This document shows, one piece after another, positions 8,033 to 16,633 of a stretch of DNA of 64,000 bases. The first letter of the stretch is position 1. Every line of letters starts with the position of its first letter. The position numbers were made by a program, and so were the translations under genes. The notes under the pieces are model-generated. The model was given only the letters and a program-made list of their open reading frames with translations. It made no database searches and had not been told where the DNA came from. This DNA comes from Aliamphritea ceti (GTDB lineage Bacteria > Pseudomonadota > Gammaproteobacteria > Pseudomonadales > Balneatricaceae), in the NCBI RefSeq assembly GCF_024347215.1, contig NZ_AP025282.1, positions 5,022,001 through 5,086,000 of the forward strand, given 5' to 3'.

Positions 8033-9652
8033 TTAATCACGCGGACTAAACGCGCCGCTGGTTCGCATTTCACCGCCAGCTACTGTTGACTCAATAGCTT
8101 CTGGAACAGTGTCTTCAGCACCTTCATATTCCTTGGCATACTCCTGTTTCAGAGAACGCAGCAACGACCAGATCATAAAGCCAATACCAATCGCGAACGG
8201 GCTACCCGCCACAATTGACGCTGTTTGCACCGCCTTCAAACCACCACTGAGTAACAATACGATAGCCAGCATGCCGGTAAATAGCCCCCAGGTGATTTTC
8301 ATGCCAAATGCAGGCTCATAAGCGCCTTTAGACATTTGCATCGCCACAAAGAAACATGCCGAATCTGCAGAGGTTACCAGAAAGATAATCATGCTGATGA
8401 AGACAACCAGGCTCAGCAAACCACTCATTGGGAAGCTATCCAGCAGGACGTAAATACCTGAACCGACATTCGCCTGCACAGCCTCAAAAATCTTCACCTC
8501 ACCACCAGCTTCCAGGCCAATGGCAGAACCGCCGATAACCGCAAACCATAGCATTGAGCACAATGTAGGTGTCAGCACAGCAAACAGAATAAACTCACGC
8601 AAAGTACGACCACGGGAAATTCGTGCCACAAAGCCACCAACAAACGGCGACCAGGAAATAACGATCAGCCAGTAAAAGACTGTCCACCAGTTAATCCAGC
8701 CACTCTTTTGCAGCGGATCTGCCCAGAAAGTCATTGGCAGCAAATTGCCCAGATAATTACCGATACCAGTCACGTAGTAACGCAACAGAGTATTAGTATC
8801 ACCCGTTAGTAAGATGAACACGCAGAAAGCCACGACTATCGCCACATTGACCGTGCTCAGATACGCCACGCCACGCTTCAAACCGGAAACCGCAGACAAG
8901 CTGTAGAGAACAGCCAACACCGCGATAATAATGACTTTGCCCGTGTTACCTGTCTCAATCCCAAAGATATGATTAACGCCGTAATCAATAGAAATTACAC
9001 CTAAGCCCAGCACCGTAGCAATTCCGCCAATGGTCGCTACCGCACCTATCAGGTCCAGTAACCGTGCCCAGACACTGCCTTCTGTACGTTCACCCAACAA
9101 GCCATACAGGGCGATACCAATATTCATCGGCTTACCGTAACGAAACGCAGGAAACGCAATGCACAAGCCAACTATGCAGTAGCCCATCCAGGTATGCAGC
9201 CCCCAGTGAAGAGAAGTTATCTGTAAAGCAACAGGTATTGCTTCAGGTGTAGCAGGCTCAGCCATATAGGGCGTTTGCATGTAGTGATAAAGCGGTTCAG
9301 CTACGCCCCAAAGCAGGAAGCCAACACCAATACCACAGCTGAATAGCATGGCGACCCAGGTAAAGGTCGTAAACTCAGGCGTTTCATCTTTCGTACCCAG
9401 TTTGAGATTTCCATAGCGGCTAAATCCTACCCAGAGACCAATGCCCACATACACGGCTAACGCCAGTACATACGCCCAGCCAAACTGGCTACTCAAATAC
9501 CCTTGTGCATTACTGGCGTAAGCTTTCAGGGTATCCGGGCTGGCCACTCCCAAGGCAACAATCAAAAGGGTAATACCCGCCGTTGTCCAGAACAGCGGCT
9601 TGTCATAATCACCCAGGAACCCACCACTTCGGGTGGCTGACAGTTTATCCAT
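8033..9652 (-). CDS. BCCT-family transporter
   Basis: A betaine/carnitine/choline-type secondary carrier of about 539 residues with some twelve hydrophobic segments. Family marks include the glycine-rich GIGVGFLLWGVAEPLYHY region, HWGLHTWMGY (which keeps the W-x4-W-x2-Y aromatic pattern of helix 4) and SWSPFVGGFVARISRGR in helix 8. Three ATGs occur in a row at the start; the third (9652) is chosen because AGGAG lies seven bases upstream of it. In helix 8 the usual FYW-A-W-W-I-S-W signature reads FYWLIVISW, so the two adjacent substrate-box tryptophans are replaced by aliphatic residues. This argues for a ligand other than glycine betaine. It lies downstream of, and probably in an operon with, the amidohydrolase. 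Confidence 0.92.
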   Translation of the reverse strand: MDKLSATRSGGFLGDYDKPLFWTTAGITLLIVALGVASPDTLKAYASNAQGYLSSQFGWAYVLALAVYVGIGLWVGFSRYGNLKLGTKDETPEFTTFTWVAMLFSCGIGVGFLLWGVAEPLYHYMQTPYMAEPATPEAIPVALQITSLHWGLHTWMGYCIVGLCIAFPAFRYGKPMNIGIALYGLLGERTEGSVWARLLDLIGAVATIGGIATVLGLGVISIDYGVNHIFGIETGNTGKVIIIAVLAVLYSLSAVSGLKRGVAYLSTVNVAIVVAFCVFILLTGDTNTLLRYYVTGIGNYLGNLLPMTFWADPLQKSGWINWWTVFYWLIVISWSPFVGGFVARISRGRTLREFILFAVLTPTLCSMLWFAVIGGSAIGLEAGGEVKIFEAVQANVGSGIYVLLDSFPMSGLLSLVVFISMIIFLVTSADSACFFVAMQMSKGAYEPAFGMKITWGLFTGMLAIVLLLSGGLKAVQTASIVAGSPFAIGIGFMIWSLLRSLKQEYAKEYEGAEDTVPEAIESTVAGGEMRTSGAFSPRD

Positions 9653-9759
9653 CATCATTCTCCTATTTATTTTTATTCTCGGATCTTTTGTTTCGGACGT
9701 TTCAGATCTTTAGGTTGCAAGAGTGCTCTCTGACGCTGTCACGTCAGAGAACAAAATTG

Positions 9760-11403
9760 TTATTTGCGATAAACGATCTCCCCGTTAGAAAGGGTCATGT
9801 AGATTTCCTGCTGGCTGATATCCTCAACGGGCACACTCAGAAAAGCCGCATCGATCACAGCTAAATCGGCCAGTTTCCCTACTTCCAGCGACCCCTTACG
9901 GGTTTCGTGATACACCGAGTACGCGGCATTCCAGGTATAGGAGCGTATCGCTTCCAGAACTGAGATACGCTGGCCTTCCCCCATATCCCGGCCCGTCAGA
10001 CTGAGTCGGTTTACAGCTGCGCTGATGGCATCAAAAGGCTTATACGACTGAACGAAGGCATCGGTACTGATGACCGCAGGTACACCCTCATCCAGCATGT
10101 CGCGCAATGGACAAAAACGCTTCGCCCGCCGCTCGCCGTAAATACTTGTCAGATCATCGCCGGTTTCATTCACCTGACCTGGCTGAGTCACCGGAATAAC
10201 GCCCAGACGTTTGATACGGCCAACCTGTTCGCGGGTTGGCCCATGACAGTGTTCAATACGGTGACGGGCATTACTCCGCGGGAAGCGTCGCTGCGCTTCT
10301 TCAACCGCATCGAGTACGATATCCATCGCCATATCTCCCTGGGTATGCACACCGAACTGCATGCCCCGGCTATGGGTATCAATCAATGCTTCTTTAAACG
10401 CTTCGATATCGGGCCAGTAGGTGTAACCTCTGCCGGCGCTCTTGTTGCACTGGCAACCATGTTCCGTCTGCGGCTCGTCTGCGTAGAACAACGCTGTACC
10501 ACCAATTAGCGCACCGTCGCAGTAATACTTCATCGGCCCGATAGACAGCAGATCGTTGCCAATATGATCGGTGATACCCAGCTCATTAATCGCATTCTGA
10601 TGATTCGACAGGTACATACAGGTAGTTTTAATGGTCAGCTTGCCTTGCTGACGGGCAGCCATATAGCCAGGCATCTCACGGGTGGTTACCTGCGGGTCTA
10701 CTACAGACGTAATACCGACTTTCAGATAGGCCTGACAGGCACGGTCAATATCATCTACCAGCTCTTCTAATGGCAGGTCATAGCCGATATCCGGACCATG
10801 ATGTCCTACGTCTACACTGGTCGGAATGACAAGCTGCTGCGCGCTGTCATAGGCATAACCAGTGATCCGTCCCTGCTCATCGCGAACAAACATACCGCCG
10901 GCAGGGTCAGGCATTGCATCCGTGACTCCAGCAAGCTCCAGAGCCAGACTGTTCACCAATACGTTATGACCGCTGACGTGAACGATACATACCGGATGCT
11001 CAGGAGAAATATCATCCAGGTCCCAGCGGGTTGGCAACCGGCCGTCAGCAAACTTTTCGTAGTTCATACCCCAACCACGAATCCACTTACCCGGCGCGCA
11101 GTTCTCTGCCGCTTCACGAACGGCATTACGTAAATCTTCAATTGACGAAACAGCAGGGTAACCAAAGTCCACCGTTGCGAACGCAGCCCCCTGATGGGTC
11201 AGATGGTTATGTGCATCAATGAAACCCGGCATCAGGGTACGCCCCTGTAAGTCGATCACCTGATGGTTATCTACCTGCGCCAGTATTTCTGCATCGTCGC
11301 CGACAGCGGAAATGTGCTTTCCAGTGACCAGCAGCGCAGAACAGATTCGATCCTGCGCATCAACGGTAATCACTTCACCGTTAATAAAAGCAAAATTGGC
11401 CAT
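9760..11403 (-). CDS. YtcJ-like metal-dependent amidohydrolase
   Basis: A 547-residue amidohydrolase-superfamily protein (Amidohydro_3, YtcJ-like). The metal-binding GFIDAHNHL supplies His65 and His67. The barrel continues with IEHCHGPTREQ and VISTDAFVQSYKP, and the C-terminal beta-sandwich ends with GKLADLAVIDAAFL. Members hydrolyse C-N bonds in amides, formamides or cyclic compounds; the substrate cannot be read from sequence. The ATG at 11403 is preferred to the GTG at 11409 because GAGG lies five bases upstream of it. It is followed after about 100 bp by the BCCT carrier on the same strand and is divergent from a LysR regulator, which suggests an import-and-hydrolyse catabolic unit. Confidence 0.88.
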   Translation of the reverse strand: MANFAFINGEVITVDAQDRICSALLVTGKHISAVGDDAEILAQVDNHQVIDLQGRTLMPGFIDAHNHLTHQGAAFATVDFGYPAVSSIEDLRNAVREAAENCAPGKWIRGWGMNYEKFADGRLPTRWDLDDISPEHPVCIVHVSGHNVLVNSLALELAGVTDAMPDPAGGMFVRDEQGRITGYAYDSAQQLVIPTSVDVGHHGPDIGYDLPLEELVDDIDRACQAYLKVGITSVVDPQVTTREMPGYMAARQQGKLTIKTTCMYLSNHQNAINELGITDHIGNDLLSIGPMKYYCDGALIGGTALFYADEPQTEHGCQCNKSAGRGYTYWPDIEAFKEALIDTHSRGMQFGVHTQGDMAMDIVLDAVEEAQRRFPRSNARHRIEHCHGPTREQVGRIKRLGVIPVTQPGQVNETGDDLTSIYGERRAKRFCPLRDMLDEGVPAVISTDAFVQSYKPFDAISAAVNRLSLTGRDMGEGQRISVLEAIRSYTWNAAYSVYHETRKGSLEVGKLADLAVIDAAFLSVPVEDISQQEIYMTLSNGEIVYRK

Positions 11404-11756
11404 ATACACCTCGAATTATTGTTATTTGTAGCCATTGAGTTTCTGCACCTTTATCTGTGCGGAAAGCCTCTGATTAACCAGTTTAGGGAAGGGATAAGTT
11501 CGGTAAAATCACCAATAACAGAAAATTAGTTTGGAAAATCCTGAAGTAATAGCCATGCGAATTCAGCCTGGAAGGAGAATGATTTATGAGGGGTATCAAG
11601 AAGTTAATTAGGTATATGGCATCCTCAGCCTGCTCATTGGAAGATTGAAATCCATATACACATCGCAGGTAATGAATTTTTTTCCGCTTGTACTCAGCAT
11701 TGACCACTATCAATATGGAGCAAACCGTACCTATAAAAATAACGACGGGATCTGAA
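11404..11756. other. Divergent intergenic region between amidohydrolase and LysR gene
   Basis: This 350-bp region should hold the divergent promoters and LysR sites, but I could not fix a promoter. It contains a strong AAGGAG (11572-11577) ahead of a 20-codon open frame (ATG 11586, stop ending at 11648). No homology is recognised for that frame and it may be chance. Confidence 0.35.
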
Positions 11757-12686
11757 ATGCCTTTGCATCACAACAGCGATTATTCAATTGGCAAAACCAG
11801 CAGTATTGATATCCGCCTGCTGAGTATCTTTGTAACTGTGGTTGAAAGCGGCGGGTTCACCCAGGCACAGGAACCTCTGAATATCGCCCTGTCCAGTATC
11901 AGCACCTATATTCAGGACCTGGAAACACGCTTGGGAATAAAACTCTGTAACAGAGGCCGTGGAGGTTTCTCCCTGACTGAAAATGGCCAGGTGGTATACG
12001 CTGAGGCCTGTAAACTATTTTCCAGTGTTGATCAGTTCAACGCCAATGTTGCCAGCCTCAACGGCAAACTTACCGGTGAGCTGAAAATAGGTATTCTCGA
12101 CAACTCAACTATGTCACCGAATACCAGAGTTCAGGATGTGATTCATCGCTTTGCTGCGCAACATCCGGATGTCCACATTATTATTAAAGTACTGTCATCC
12201 GACGAAATTGAAGACGAACTCAGCGCCGGCACATTACATCTCGGCATTGGTTTATTTACGGATGCAGGCAAGCACTTACGGGTTATTCATCGCTTTCTGA
12301 TTAGCGTCGACCTGTTTTGCGGTTACCAGAGTCCGCTGTTCACCGAAGCACATATCGATACCGCAGCACTGAAAGATTCCGGATATGCCAAAGGCTGCTA
12401 TGCACCAGAAATGAAAAGCGCTTTGGCACAATCACTACCACCGGCCACAGCCTCGTCTTACTTATCGGAAGGACTCGCCTTCCTGATTTTATCCGGCCGC
12501 TATATTGGTTTCCTGCCACGCCGTTACGCCGCAAACTGGGTCAGCAACAATGAGATGCGTACACTGCCACGGGAACTGTTTAGCCACGAAGTGCAATTAT
12601 CTCTGGTGGTCCGTAAAGGCGAGCATGTTGGGCCGGTGCTGCATACATTTCTGGAAAGCTTTGCTGCCTTTACCGCCAGCGATTAA
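11757..12686 (+). CDS. LysR-type transcriptional regulator
   Basis: A 309-residue LysR-family protein. The N-terminal winged helix-turn-helix runs over IDIRLLSIFVTVVESGGFTQ and LSSISTYIQDLETRLG, and the effector domain begins at about LTGELKIGILDN. ATG 11757 is chosen because it places the DNA-binding domain about 20 residues in and has GGGA upstream; in-frame TTG 11688 and ATG 11715 would lengthen it without a visible ribosome binding site. It is divergent from the amidohydrolase/BCCT pair, the standard arrangement for a LysR regulator controlling its neighbours. The inducer would then be the transported or hydrolysed compound. Confidence 0.88.
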   Translation: MPLHHNSDYSIGKTSSIDIRLLSIFVTVVESGGFTQAQEPLNIALSSISTYIQDLETRLGIKLCNRGRGGFSLTENGQVVYAEACKLFSSVDQFNANVASLNGKLTGELKIGILDNSTMSPNTRVQDVIHRFAAQHPDVHIIIKVLSSDEIEDELSAGTLHLGIGLFTDAGKHLRVIHRFLISVDLFCGYQSPLFTEAHIDTAALKDSGYAKGCYAPEMKSALAQSLPPATASSYLSEGLAFLILSGRYIGFLPRRYAANWVSNNEMRTLPRELFSHEVQLSLVVRKGEHVGPVLHTFLESFAAFTASD

Positions 12687-12785
12687 TAGTTCCCGAATGT
12701 AATTAAAGCCCCTCCCCAAAGTGAGGACTCTATGTGCGACAAAACCCACCGCAATCATACAAAAGGCGACATTTAATGGCATACT

Positions 12786-12817
12786 CGGGCCACTTAACAA
12801 TAATAAAGTGCGGCCCG
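12786..12817. repeat. Hairpin upstream of chemoreceptor gene
   Basis: CGGGCCACTT (12786-12795) faces AAGTGCGGCCCG (12806-12817). They pair with a two-base bulge across a ten-base A+T-rich loop. It lies between the LysR gene and the chemoreceptor, with no T-tract. It may be a weak terminator for the regulator or a leader element. Confidence 0.35.
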
Positions 12818-12908
12818 ATGGAGCGATATGGTCAGCGCTGGCTCTCGGGTTGTTTGGAATTGTAGCGGACACAATTATCTTCCGAACCGCCATACTGGAA
12901 GATGTACA

Positions 12909-14780
12909 ATGCTGAAAAACCTATCTCTGAGGGCAAAGCTTGGCTCTGTCCTGATCCTCACGCTGCTCAGTTGTGCAGCGCTGGCATATGCTGCTCTGAC
13001 GTCTATTAACCAGATATCCAGCAGTGCCGGACAAACTATCCAGGTTAACTCTCAGCTGGCTCAACTGCAGGAACTGCGCTTAGGTCTGTTTGAATTTGAA
13101 CGGGCTGAAAGTCACGACATGGCAGCCGTTGATTCACTGGTTGCTAATCAGAGAGAGCAAATAGCCTCACTTAGTGCATTGGCTGCCGAAAACTCACTCG
13201 CCGCTGATGCGAATGCCCTGGAAGCTAATTACAACCTCTATATCGACAATTTACGTAAACTGGCACAGCTTGATCAAACGTTGGGGCAAAGTGATGACGA
13301 AGGCTTACGCCAGTCTGTCAATACAGTCGGTACAGAACTTACCGGTAAAGTATTGGGAGCTTTGAAACCGATTCAGCGCGATACCAGTATCCTGGTCAGC
13401 ATTTATTTTGAACAACATAAGGCCGAGCAGCATGAAGAGATTCAGTCACTGTTTACCCAGTTCAGAGCAGCAGCAGATGATATTAATCTGTACGACTTTT
13501 ACCAGGAAACCTTTGAAGCTTACCTTGCCAGCTTTGGGCAGGCAGCAGCCGTTGTAACGGACATTCGAACCACACGTGAGGCTGCCGACGAGCAGCTTGG
13601 CAATATCCGTACTAACGTGCAGAGCTTGATTCAGCAAATGAAATCAACCGTCCTCCAGCAAGTGGAAGCGGACATGCAGAGTACGATCAGCGATGCCCGG
13701 ATAATGGTTACCGGAGGCGGTCTGATATTAGCTGCTATTCTGTTTTTACTGATTTTCAACATTGCCCGTACGATCACCGCATCCATGAGCAGTATCATTG
13801 ATTGCCTGGAAGGTATTGGCGCCGGTAACCTCAGCCTGCGTTTACCTATTAATGAAAAACGTAACGATGAATTTGACCGGACAGCCAACGCGGTCAACCA
13901 TATGGCGGACGAACTGGAAGGGATTGTCGGTCAGGTAAAAAACACCAGCCTGGAACTGACCACTGCTGCAGGTGTACTGCATACTTCTATTGAACAGGTA
14001 AGCCAGACCTCTGAACAGGTAACTGAACAAACCACTACTGTAGCTTCAGCAACTGAAGAAATGAGCGCGACTCTGCAGGACCTTACCAATACTACAAACG
14101 ATGCCGACTCTATGGCCCGCGAGTCATTCGAGACAGCAGTAGAAGGCTCCAAAGTTATTGACCGCGCAGTGAATTCCTTTACTGAAACTGCCACTCTATT
14201 CTCTCAGGTAGATGAAGAGATTCAAGAACTGAATCAACACTCAACCAAGGTCGACAGCATTACCGATATGATCAGCGATATTGCCAATCAGACAGGTCTG
14301 CTAGCGTTGAACGCAGCTATTGAAGCTGCGCGCGCCGGTGAGCAAGGGCGAGGATTTGCGGTGGTTGCCGATGAAGTACGTACTCTGGCTGAAAAAACAG
14401 TACATGCGACAGCCGAAATCACATCTATTGTCGATAGCATGGCAACGCTGACCCGCTCACTGATTAAAAGTATGGAAAGTGCCCGTGAATGCATCAGTGT
14501 TGGGCAGGGATACAGTGAAGAAGCTCTGTCAGTCGTCGGTGTAATTAATGACGGTATTCAGGGTGTAACGGACCGTAATCATCAGGTTGCTGTCGGTATC
14601 GAAGAAATGGCCCGCGTAACGCAGGAAATTGCTACCAATATGGAAGAGATTGCCGGCGCAATGGTGGAAAGCAACCAATATACGTCTGACATTCGCAGCC
14701 AAAGCATTCAGGTTTCCAGCCGTGGACAGGAGCTGGTTGAATCCGCTGAGTGCTTCCAGGTAGATTCCCGCAACTCATAA
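12909..14780 (+). CDS. Methyl-accepting chemotaxis protein
   Basis: A 623-residue chemoreceptor. A first transmembrane helix near residues 10-30 is followed by a helical periplasmic sensor of about 240 residues, a second helix around VTGGGLILAAILFLLIF, a HAMP domain and the cytoplasmic signalling hairpin. The hairpin tip is recognisable as ANQTGLLALNAAIEAARAGE followed by GRGFAVVADEVRTLAEKT. The ATG at 12909 has GGAAG about eight bases upstream; a longer frame from 12828 is not supported. No C-terminal pentapeptide for CheR docking is seen. The ligand is unknown. A stable G+C hairpin follows the stop. Confidence 0.92.
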   Translation: MLKNLSLRAKLGSVLILTLLSCAALAYAALTSINQISSSAGQTIQVNSQLAQLQELRLGLFEFERAESHDMAAVDSLVANQREQIASLSALAAENSLAADANALEANYNLYIDNLRKLAQLDQTLGQSDDEGLRQSVNTVGTELTGKVLGALKPIQRDTSILVSIYFEQHKAEQHEEIQSLFTQFRAAADDINLYDFYQETFEAYLASFGQAAAVVTDIRTTREAADEQLGNIRTNVQSLIQQMKSTVLQQVEADMQSTISDARIMVTGGGLILAAILFLLIFNIARTITASMSSIIDCLEGIGAGNLSLRLPINEKRNDEFDRTANAVNHMADELEGIVGQVKNTSLELTTAAGVLHTSIEQVSQTSEQVTEQTTTVASATEEMSATLQDLTNTTNDADSMARESFETAVEGSKVIDRAVNSFTETATLFSQVDEEIQELNQHSTKVDSITDMISDIANQTGLLALNAAIEAARAGEQGRGFAVVADEVRTLAEKTVHATAEITSIVDSMATLTRSLIKSMESARECISVGQGYSEEALSVVGVINDGIQGVTDRNHQVAVGIEEMARVTQEIATNMEEIAGAMVESNQYTSDIRSQSIQVSSRGQELVESAECFQVDSRNS

Positions 14781-14792
14781 CCTTTCAAGGAA

Positions 14793-14820
14793 GCTCCCCG
14801 TAATAACAGCGGGGAGCATT
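14793..14820 (+). terminator. Intrinsic terminator after chemoreceptor
   Basis: GCTCCCCG (14793-14800) pairs with CGGGGAGC (14810-14817) across a nine-base loop, followed by ATTTCT. The T-run is short, so efficiency is uncertain. Confidence 0.6.
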
Positions 14821-14849
14821 TCTCAGCAAATAAAGACAAACTCCGTCTT

Positions 14850-15254
14850 TTATTCAGGTTGCCAGTGACTATCTGTCAATTGGTGGTTATTTTCCCGAAG
14901 TAAAATTTGTAGCGTATCGATAAGCGTATCCCCATGCTGCAATACGTTATGCCCTGCCAGACGATCCAGCAGACTACGCTGCTTAGTCACCATTAACCGC
15001 CACTCGACTGTAGTACTGCCCTCTGCACCTGTTACACCCAGATAATAGCCCTGTTGCTGGCCGTCATGCAGTAGATCGAGGCGTAGCTCCCAGCCCCAAT
15101 CTTCTTCATACAGGTCTTCAACAACCACGCCATAAACCGCCAGTTTCTCTGCCAGCCAGTTTGCTACTGTCTTACCGGGTATAGCCTTCTCATCCCCGCT
15201 GACAGTAAACTCTTCCAGCCCAACAGCAGCATTAAACGTCATAATATAATTCAT
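14850..15254 (-). CDS. Uncharacterised small protein
   Basis: About 134 residues; I do not recognise a family. It begins MNYIMTFNAAVGLEEFTVSG and has an acidic, aromatic centre (DLYEEDWGWELRLDLL). No signal peptide or membrane segment is seen, so it is probably cytosolic. Two consecutive ATGs are possible; the second (15254) has AAGGAG at six bases and is preferred. It follows the GNAT gene by about 45 bp on the same strand and is probably cotranscribed with it. Translation signals and intact length support a real gene. Confidence 0.65.
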   Translation of the reverse strand: MNYIMTFNAAVGLEEFTVSGDEKAIPGKTVANWLAEKLAVYGVVVEDLYEEDWGWELRLDLLHDGQQQGYYLGVTGAEGSTTVEWRLMVTKQRSLLDRLAGHNVLQHGDTLIDTLQILLRENNHQLTDSHWQPE

Positions 15255-15298
15255 CATGCGCTCCTTGCTGTTATGCCTAAATGTTAATTTTCTCTATC

Positions 15299-15748
15299 CT
15301 ACTGACGACAGTTTTTAACAAATACCTGCTGTAATTTATGTGGCTGGTATCCTGCCCGAAGATAGAATCCGTGCGCCTCTTCCCGACGCGTATTCGCCCG
15401 GATACGAATGCTGCTTACCTGAGGTTTCAGCCATGCTTCAGCCGTTAGCATTAAAGCTTGCCCAACGCCACCGCCACGGCACTCCTCTGAAACCACCAGA
15501 CTGACTATTTCACCAACACAGCCTTCCGCCAGACGCACATCAAGAATAGCACTGATACAACCAATAACAGGTGTATCGCTGGTTTCGCCCGACTGACAAG
15601 CAACCCATATCTCATGCCCATTAGCCCGTAGCTGCTGTAGCCTTTCGGCCAGCTCAGATGGTGTCCAGTGATAGCCTAGCTGTTGCATCAGTTCCGCAAG
15701 TTCAGGTGTATCAGCTGCGATAGCCGGTCGAATATCCAAATGCATCAT
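15299..15748 (-). CDS. GNAT-family N-acetyltransferase
   Basis: A 149-residue GCN5-related acetyltransferase. The central strand IVSLVVSEECRGGGVGQALM contains the acetyl-CoA pyrophosphate loop (R-G-G-G-V-G), and the C-terminal HGFYLRAGYQPHK matches the last family motif. The start is backed by AGGAGG immediately upstream of a double ATG. The acceptor substrate is not predictable. It probably forms a two-gene unit with the uncharacterised gene downstream. Confidence 0.88.
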   Translation of the reverse strand: MMHLDIRPAIAADTPELAELMQQLGYHWTPSELAERLQQLRANGHEIWVACQSGETSDTPVIGCISAILDVRLAEGCVGEIVSLVVSEECRGGGVGQALMLTAEAWLKPQVSSIRIRANTRREEAHGFYLRAGYQPHKLQQVFVKNCRQ

Positions 15749-15874
15749 TACCTCCTGTTACTCATACTGTGTGATCCCGGATGAACTCCAAAACAAACTG
15801 TGCTATTTATATTTTGCCCGCATTTTTTTGTAACGCTGAAATGCCTGGCCTATCTAGCCACCAAAGGAAGCTCT

Positions 15875-16633
15875 ATGTGCACACAGGCTCACCGCTTTCG
15901 CCAGATTTGTGCATTATTGTTTACTTTGCTCTTCAGTACTTTCAATTTTGCTGAAACCCCAGCAATGACAATCGCTTACGCGGATTATCAGCCTTATAGT
16001 TTTGCAGAGAAGGAAACAGCTCGGGGCATAGAAATAGATGTTCTTAATGAAGCTCTGAACCGTCGAATGCATATCCCAGTGGTACACAGCATACTGCCCT
16101 GGAAGCGCGTCCAGAAGTACGTTAAAAGTGGCGAGATTGATGCCTATGTCGCCGTTGCCACACCTGAACGCTTAAGCTATGCCAACGCCAGCCAGGAAGC
16201 CGTAACTTATGGCAGTGTTTCGGCATTTACACAAACTGCAGATACCCGGTTAGATGATACTGATATACTAACATTACAAGATCTGAAACCTTACAGACTG
16301 GGTGTTGTTGCCGGAAGCGGCTGGGCGAAACGCAATCTGACGAATCATTTTATTCAGCCGGCCTATTCAACCTCTGCGCTGGCTGAAATGTTGAAACTTA
16401 ATCGTATCGACATGATTGTCGAGAACCCTTATATCTTCAACTACCATCTGAAACAGTTTGCTGATGATGAATTCAATGTCAGGGAAATACCAATTGCCAA
16501 TCAGAAGCTATCTCTGGTGCTGTTCATCAACAAGTCATCGCCATACGCAGATATTTTGCCAAGATTTGATGCCACTCTGCGAAAAATGCAGTCAGACGGA
16601 ACCTTAGAAAAAATAAACGCTAAGTATCGTTAA
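15875..16633 (+). CDS. Periplasmic substrate-binding protein, SBP_bac_3 family
   Basis: A 252-residue protein with a signal peptide of about 31 residues (hydrophobic core ICALLFTLLFSTF) and a type II periplasmic binding fold of the polar-amino-acid type. It starts mature sequence with MTIAYADYQPYSF and contains ARGIEIDVLNEAL, SGEIDAYVAVATPERL and LGVVAGSGWAK. The ATG at 15875 has AGGAAG upstream; the frame is open further upstream but without signals. No ABC permease or ATPase accompanies it, so it may be an orphan receptor or use subunits elsewhere. Its stop overlaps the convergent VWA gene by four bases. Confidence 0.82.
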   Translation: MCTQAHRFRQICALLFTLLFSTFNFAETPAMTIAYADYQPYSFAEKETARGIEIDVLNEALNRRMHIPVVHSILPWKRVQKYVKSGEIDAYVAVATPERLSYANASQEAVTYGSVSAFTQTADTRLDDTDILTLQDLKPYRLGVVAGSGWAKRNLTNHFIQPAYSTSALAEMLKLNRIDMIVENPYIFNYHLKQFADDEFNVREIPIANQKLSLVLFINKSSPYADILPRFDATLRKMQSDGTLEKINAKYR

